Below are positions 7,321-10,013 of a stretch of 10,013 bases of DNA, piece by piece (positions within the stretch are counted from its first letter, which is position 1; the number at the start of each line of letters is the position of its first letter). Below the pieces are notes generated by a model, which was not told where the DNA came from, did no database searches, and saw nothing but the letters and a program-made list of their open reading frames with translations. Source of the stretch: an uncultured Clostridia bacterium (lineage in GTDB: Bacteria > Bacillota > Clostridia > TANB77 > CAG-508); the NCBI GenBank assembly GCA_947589135.1, contig CANPZT010000041.1:1-10013 (forward strand). The letters are read 5' to 3'. Position numbers and translations under genes: made by a program.

Positions 7321-7679
7321 TAAATAATAATTTCTGACAATAAAATTTTGTAATTTTCTTGTGTAGTTACTAATATTTTTTCTTTATTAGTATCTTCTGT
7401 TATTTCCCCATAATCTGAAATTACATTTTCCTTTTCTTCTTGTGTCAATGGTCTTCCTTTTTTAGTTGTTTCTTCTAATAAATCTGCTTGTATCTTTTGA
7501 ATTAATGTTTCTCTTTGGCTTTTCCCTGTTTGTTCTTCTGTTTGTTCTATAATTCCATCATCATTACTTATAGTTCCTATTGTAATTCCTGCTAGTATTA
7601 ATATTATAATAATTGTTATCACTAATGATATTATTGTTATTCCATTATTTTTTATTCGATTTTTCATTTTTACTATCAT
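7320..7679 (-). CDS. Short prepilin-like membrane protein
   Basis: The product has up to 119 residues. After a basic start comes NNGITIISLVITI and an uninterrupted hydrophobic helix to about residue 34. This is the N-terminal cleavage/methylation layout of type IV pilins and pseudopilins, with a prepilin peptidase expected to cut after Gly13. In true pilins the fifth mature residue is usually Glu; here it is Ser18, which fits the divergent clostridial group with GITLIALVITI-type starts. The remaining 80 residues are acidic and soluble-looking, with no known domain. The start is uncertain: AAGGA abuts the ATG at 7679, while the ATG at 7667 has it 12 bases upstream. It lies 30 bases after gap. 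No pilus assembly gene is visible, so an anchored surface or regulatory role is as likely as a pilus subunit. Confidence 0.65.
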   Translation of the reverse strand: MIVKMKNRIKNNGITIISLVITIIIILILAGITIGTISNDDGIIEQTEEQTGKSQRETLIQKIQADLLEETTKKGRPLTQEEKENVISDYGEITEDTNKEKILVTTQENYKILLSEIII

Positions 7680-7695
7680 TCCTTGTAAAATATAT

Positions 7696-7715
7696 GGATA
7701 AATTGCCTTTTATCC
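7696..7715 (-). promoter_or_regulatory. Small hairpin at the gap stop codon
   Basis: GGATAAA and TTTATCC form a perfect 7-bp stem with a 6-base loop, overlapping the TAA of gap. On the minus strand it is followed by ATATATTTT rather than a clean T-run. It could mark the end of the gap message, protect its 3' end, or lower expression of the prepilin-like gene. It is short and AT-rich, so chance is possible. Confidence 0.3.
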
Positions 7716-8726
7716 TAATTCTGCAAAATATTTTATTGTTCTTACCATTTGACTTGTGTAAGAATTTTCATTATCATACCAAGCAACAACTTGAACTTGA
7801 TATAATCCTTCTTCTACTTTTGCTACCATTGTTTGTGTACTATCAAATAATGAACCATATGTTATTCCTATTATATCTGAAGAAACTAATGCTTCTTCTG
7901 TATATCCAAATGAATCATTTGCTTGCGCTTTCATAGCACTATTAATTGCTTCTGGTGTAATATCATTTCCTTTTACTACTGCAGTTAATATTGTTGTTGA
8001 ACCTGTTGGAACTGGAACTCTTTGTGCAGATCCTATTAATTTTCCATTTAATTCTGGTATTACTAATCCAATTGCTTTTGCAGCTCCTGTTGAGTTTGGT
8101 ACAATATTAACAGCTGCTGCTCTTGCTCTTCTTAAGTCTCCTTTTCTATGTGGTCCATCTAAAAGCATTTGATCTCCTGTGTATGCATGAACTGTTGTCA
8201 TTATTCCTGATTGAATTGGTGCAAAATCATTTAATGCTTTTGCCATTGGTGCTAAACAGTTTGTTGTACAAGATGCTGCTGATATAATAGTATCTTCTGG
8301 TGTTAATACATCTTCATTTACACCATATACTATTGTTGGTAAATCTTTTCCTGCCGGTGCAGATATTACAACCTTTTTTGCTCCAGCATCAATATGTGCT
8401 TGTGCTTTTTCTTTTGTTGTATAGAATCCTGTACATTCTAAAACAACATCTACTCCTATTTCTTTCCATGGTAAATTAATTGCTTCTTTTTCTGCATATA
8501 TTTTTATTGTTTTTCCATCTACTGTTATTGAATCTTCTCCTGCTACTACTGTATCTGCTTTTTCATATCTTCCTTGTGCTGAATCATATTTTAATAAATG
8601 TGCTAACATTTCAGGGCTTGTTAAATCGTTTATTGCAACAATTTCATACCCCTCTGCTCCAAACATTTGTCTAAACGCTAAGCGTCCTATACGCCCAAAA
8701 CCATTGATGGCTACTTTTACTGACAT
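7710..8726 (-). CDS. gap: Glyceraldehyde-3-phosphate dehydrogenase, type I
   Basis: The enzyme oxidises and phosphorylates glyceraldehyde-3-phosphate to 1,3-bisphosphoglycerate with NAD. The 338-residue length is normal. The Rossmann motif INGFGRIGR is at residues 7-15. Asp34 in AINDL is the residue that favours NAD over NADP. The catalytic Cys153 lies in SAASCTTNCLAP and the partner His180 in TTVHAYTGDQ. Substrate-loop segments RRARAAAVNIVPNSTGAAKA and WYDNENSY are intact. AAAGGAGG 8 bases before the ATG fixes the start. It is the first glycolytic gene of the block; no cggR regulator lies upstream, where a glycine-rich surface gene sits instead. The leader of about 80 bases carries the 39-bp element shared with pgk and a 14-base motif shared with the left end of the window. 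Confidence 0.98.
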   Translation of the reverse strand: MSVKVAINGFGRIGRLAFRQMFGAEGYEIVAINDLTSPEMLAHLLKYDSAQGRYEKADTVVAGEDSITVDGKTIKIYAEKEAINLPWKEIGVDVVLECTGFYTTKEKAQAHIDAGAKKVVISAPAGKDLPTIVYGVNEDVLTPEDTIISAASCTTNCLAPMAKALNDFAPIQSGIMTTVHAYTGDQMLLDGPHRKGDLRRARAAAVNIVPNSTGAAKAIGLVIPELNGKLIGSAQRVPVPTGSTTILTAVVKGNDITPEAINSAMKAQANDSFGYTEEALVSSDIIGITYGSLFDSTQTMVAKVEEGLYQVQVVAWYDNENSYTSQMVRTIKYFAELG

Positions 8727-8752
8727 ATCTTTTTCCTCCTTTGCATGCTAAC

Positions 8753-8766
8753 ATTAATTGTCAACA
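8753..8766 (-). repeat. 14-base motif in the gap leader shared with the window's left end
   Basis: TGTTGACAATTAAT is found here on the minus strand and at 51-64 on the plus strand. With one single-base gap the match continues through GTTAG, to about 19 bases. It includes a perfect TTGACA, but the position 17 bases later is the ribosome binding site of gap, not a -10 box, so it is unlikely to be the gap promoter. It may be a regulator site or chance. Confidence 0.35.
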
Positions 8767-8805
8767 TTTTTTATTTAGTATTCCCTTATTTTTTAAGGTA
8801 ATTCC

Positions 8806-8834
8806 ATTCTATATCAAAAAAGAATACTTTTCAA
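8806..8834 (-). promoter_or_regulatory. Candidate gap promoter (copy 1 of repeated element)
   Basis: On the minus strand TTGAAA (8834-8829) is followed after exactly 17 bases by TAGAAT (8811-8806), a 5-of-6 match to the -10 consensus. The leader before gap would be about 75 bases. As before pgk, the -35 lies at the centre of a perfect palindrome (8818-8844). The two copies differ at only two positions over 39 bases, one in the loop and one inside the -10. Confidence 0.5.
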
Positions 8835-8844
8835 GTATTCTTTT
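8813..8844 (-). terminator. Hairpin plus T-run after the glycine-rich gene (copy 1)
   Basis: Arms AAAAGAATACTT and AAGTATTCTTTT (8818-8829 and 8833-8844) pair perfectly around a 3-base loop, with six Ts at the minus-strand exit. It lies 18 bases after the stop of the glycine-rich gene, as expected for its terminator. The stem is mostly A-U, so strength is uncertain. It is the sister of the element at 7289-7320. Confidence 0.55.
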
Positions 8845-8861
8845 ATATATTTTCCTATTTT

Positions 8862-10013
8862 TTATTGATATTTTTCAAAGCTTCCAGTAGAAATATTTCC
8901 TATTGTAATAGTTCCGTTTCCTCCTGCTCCTCCATAATTTATTGAATTACCACCATTGGCTTCAAATTGCCCATAGTTCACAATAGCTTTATAAAAAATA
9001 TTAATTGAACCTCCTCCTGAAGCTCCTCCTGATGGTTCTATTACTTCTGGTGATAATCTTTTTGGAGTTGTATCAATTCCATTTGCACAACATAGTTCTC
9101 TATTGTTAAATGTATTACAATAAATTATAAGCAATCCGCCAGTTCCATCATTTCCTTTAAGTTCATCATAATTCCCTTCATTTAAAGTCTTTCCTGATTC
9201 ATGTGATGCTCCATTTCCTCCAGGATTTCCTGTTCCTCCACCAGAATTTCTAGCTAACCACCCAGAAGAATATCTATATACCTTACCTATGCCTCCCATT
9301 CCACAATTTATTGAACCTGCTATATTATATATAGTTTCTGAATAAGTATTAAAATTTAAAGCTCCTGAACCTGTTCCTCCTGAATATGATGTTCCTTTAC
9401 TTCCTCCATACATATGTGCAATTCCACTTCCATCGCCATTATAACTTCCTCCTGTTCCACCTCCACCGAGTTTGTCTTTCTTCACCATTTGCTCCTGAAG
9501 TTCCTGTCATATATGTATCTCTTTTTGACAATTCATAATCTTCTCCACCATCTGCTCCGCTCTGCAGGTACAAATTCATAATTTCCATCCTTATTTTTCC
9601 ATAAATAAACATTTTGTCCTTCTGCTTTTGCTCCTCTTGCTGTCATACTTATTGTTCCATTATTTGTCAAAGTTCCTGTACAATATATAAATAATCCTTT
9701 CGGTCCTCCATATCCTTCATCACTTTTGCAAGCTGTTAATGTTACTCCTTCATTTATAGTTAAATCTCCTTCAACCTTTAATATTACCATATTTTTCGCA
9801 TTTTCTGTTTCAGTTGCTACATCAGTTTCTTTATTTCCAAATTCATATATATTTTCTGCTAAATTTGCTCCTTCTATTTGAGTTGTTCCATCTAATGTTA
9901 TATTTTCGTTTTTTACTATCATATTAATTGAATACGTTTCTTCATTTATTATTATTTCTTGCTCTCCATTTTTTGTTATTTTTGATATTGCATCTATTAA
10001 ACTACTATAATTT
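8862..10013 (-). pseudogene. Glycine-rich surface-type protein, partial, with two apparent frameshifts
   Basis: The frame is open from the right edge (the first residues read NYSSLIDAISK), so the gene starts outside the window. Frame one runs to a stop at 9533 and includes MVILKVEGDLTINEGVTLTA, GTLTNNGTISMTARGAKAEG and NVYLWKNKDGNYEFVPA. It breaks near 9559. A second frame, with GEDYELSKRDTYMTGTSGA, breaks near 9468, and a third gives GGGGTGGSYNGDGSG and the glycine/asparagine-rich remainder, ending with STGSFEKYQ. Dropping one C at each break joins all three into one continuous protein of at least 380 residues. The LTNNGTI-type strands suggest a beta-rich extracellular domain; from memory, relatives in clostridia carry a prepilin-like N-terminus. 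It may be two sequencing errors in a working gene, or a real pseudogene. The exact role is unknown. Confidence 0.65.

Noticed and set aside
6875..7327. Plus-strand reading frame of 150 codons opposite pgk
   Set aside because: It is the antisense shadow of the start of pgk, whose protein is fully conserved. The plus-strand translation has no recognisable motif and no ribosome site.
9533..9922. Glycine-rich region as two separate complete genes
   Set aside because: The first frame is open to the window edge and has no ribosome site at its internal ATG. The second begins at a chance ATG inside the joined reading, and the pieces connect smoothly when two single bases are dropped.

Overview
The window looks like part of the chromosome of an AT-rich Firmicute of the Clostridia type. 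The evidence is strong A+T bias, AGGAGG-type ribosome binding sites, a gap-pgk-tpiA-gpmI gene order, prepilin-like and glycine-rich surface proteins, and a NifU-like scaffold of the kind seen in anaerobic clostridia. I cannot name the species. Every supported gene lies on the minus strand, so transcription runs from the right edge to the left edge. I see no tRNA, rRNA, CRISPR array, transposase or integrase.

In transcription order the layout is as follows. A glycine-rich surface-type protein enters from beyond the right edge and is broken by two apparent frameshifts (10013-8862). Next comes gap, glyceraldehyde-3-phosphate dehydrogenase (8726-7710), then a short prepilin-like membrane protein (7679-7320), then pgk, phosphoglycerate kinase (7212-6028). 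A Nudix hydrolase (6012-5371) and a guanylate-kinase-like P-loop protein (5368-4793) follow as a tightly coupled pair. After them is a decayed DUF2207 membrane-protein remnant (4764-4028). tpiA (4015-3263) and gpmI (3188-1647) continue the glycolytic block. A YezG-family (DUF600) immunity-like protein with a long charged tail (1641-898) and a NifU/IscU-like iron-sulfur scaffold (824-132) close the window.

The four glycolytic enzymes carry out consecutive triose-phosphate steps: triose isomerisation, oxidation of glyceraldehyde-3-phosphate, ATP formation by Pgk, and conversion of 3- to 2-phosphoglycerate. All four look intact, with catalytic residues in place. The usual operon partners eno and the regulator cggR are not in the window. 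The glycolytic order is conserved, but unrelated accessory genes sit between its members with very short spacers, so several may be co-transcribed with central metabolism.

The most notable non-coding signal is a 39-bp element present twice, once before gap and once before pgk, with 37 of 39 positions identical. It holds a perfect 12-bp-arm palindrome followed by a T-run on the coding strand, like a terminator. It also contains a well-spaced -35/-10 pair (17-bp spacer) in both copies. A second notable pattern is that frame breaks in glycine-codon runs at two distant loci are all explained by one surplus C before a GG.
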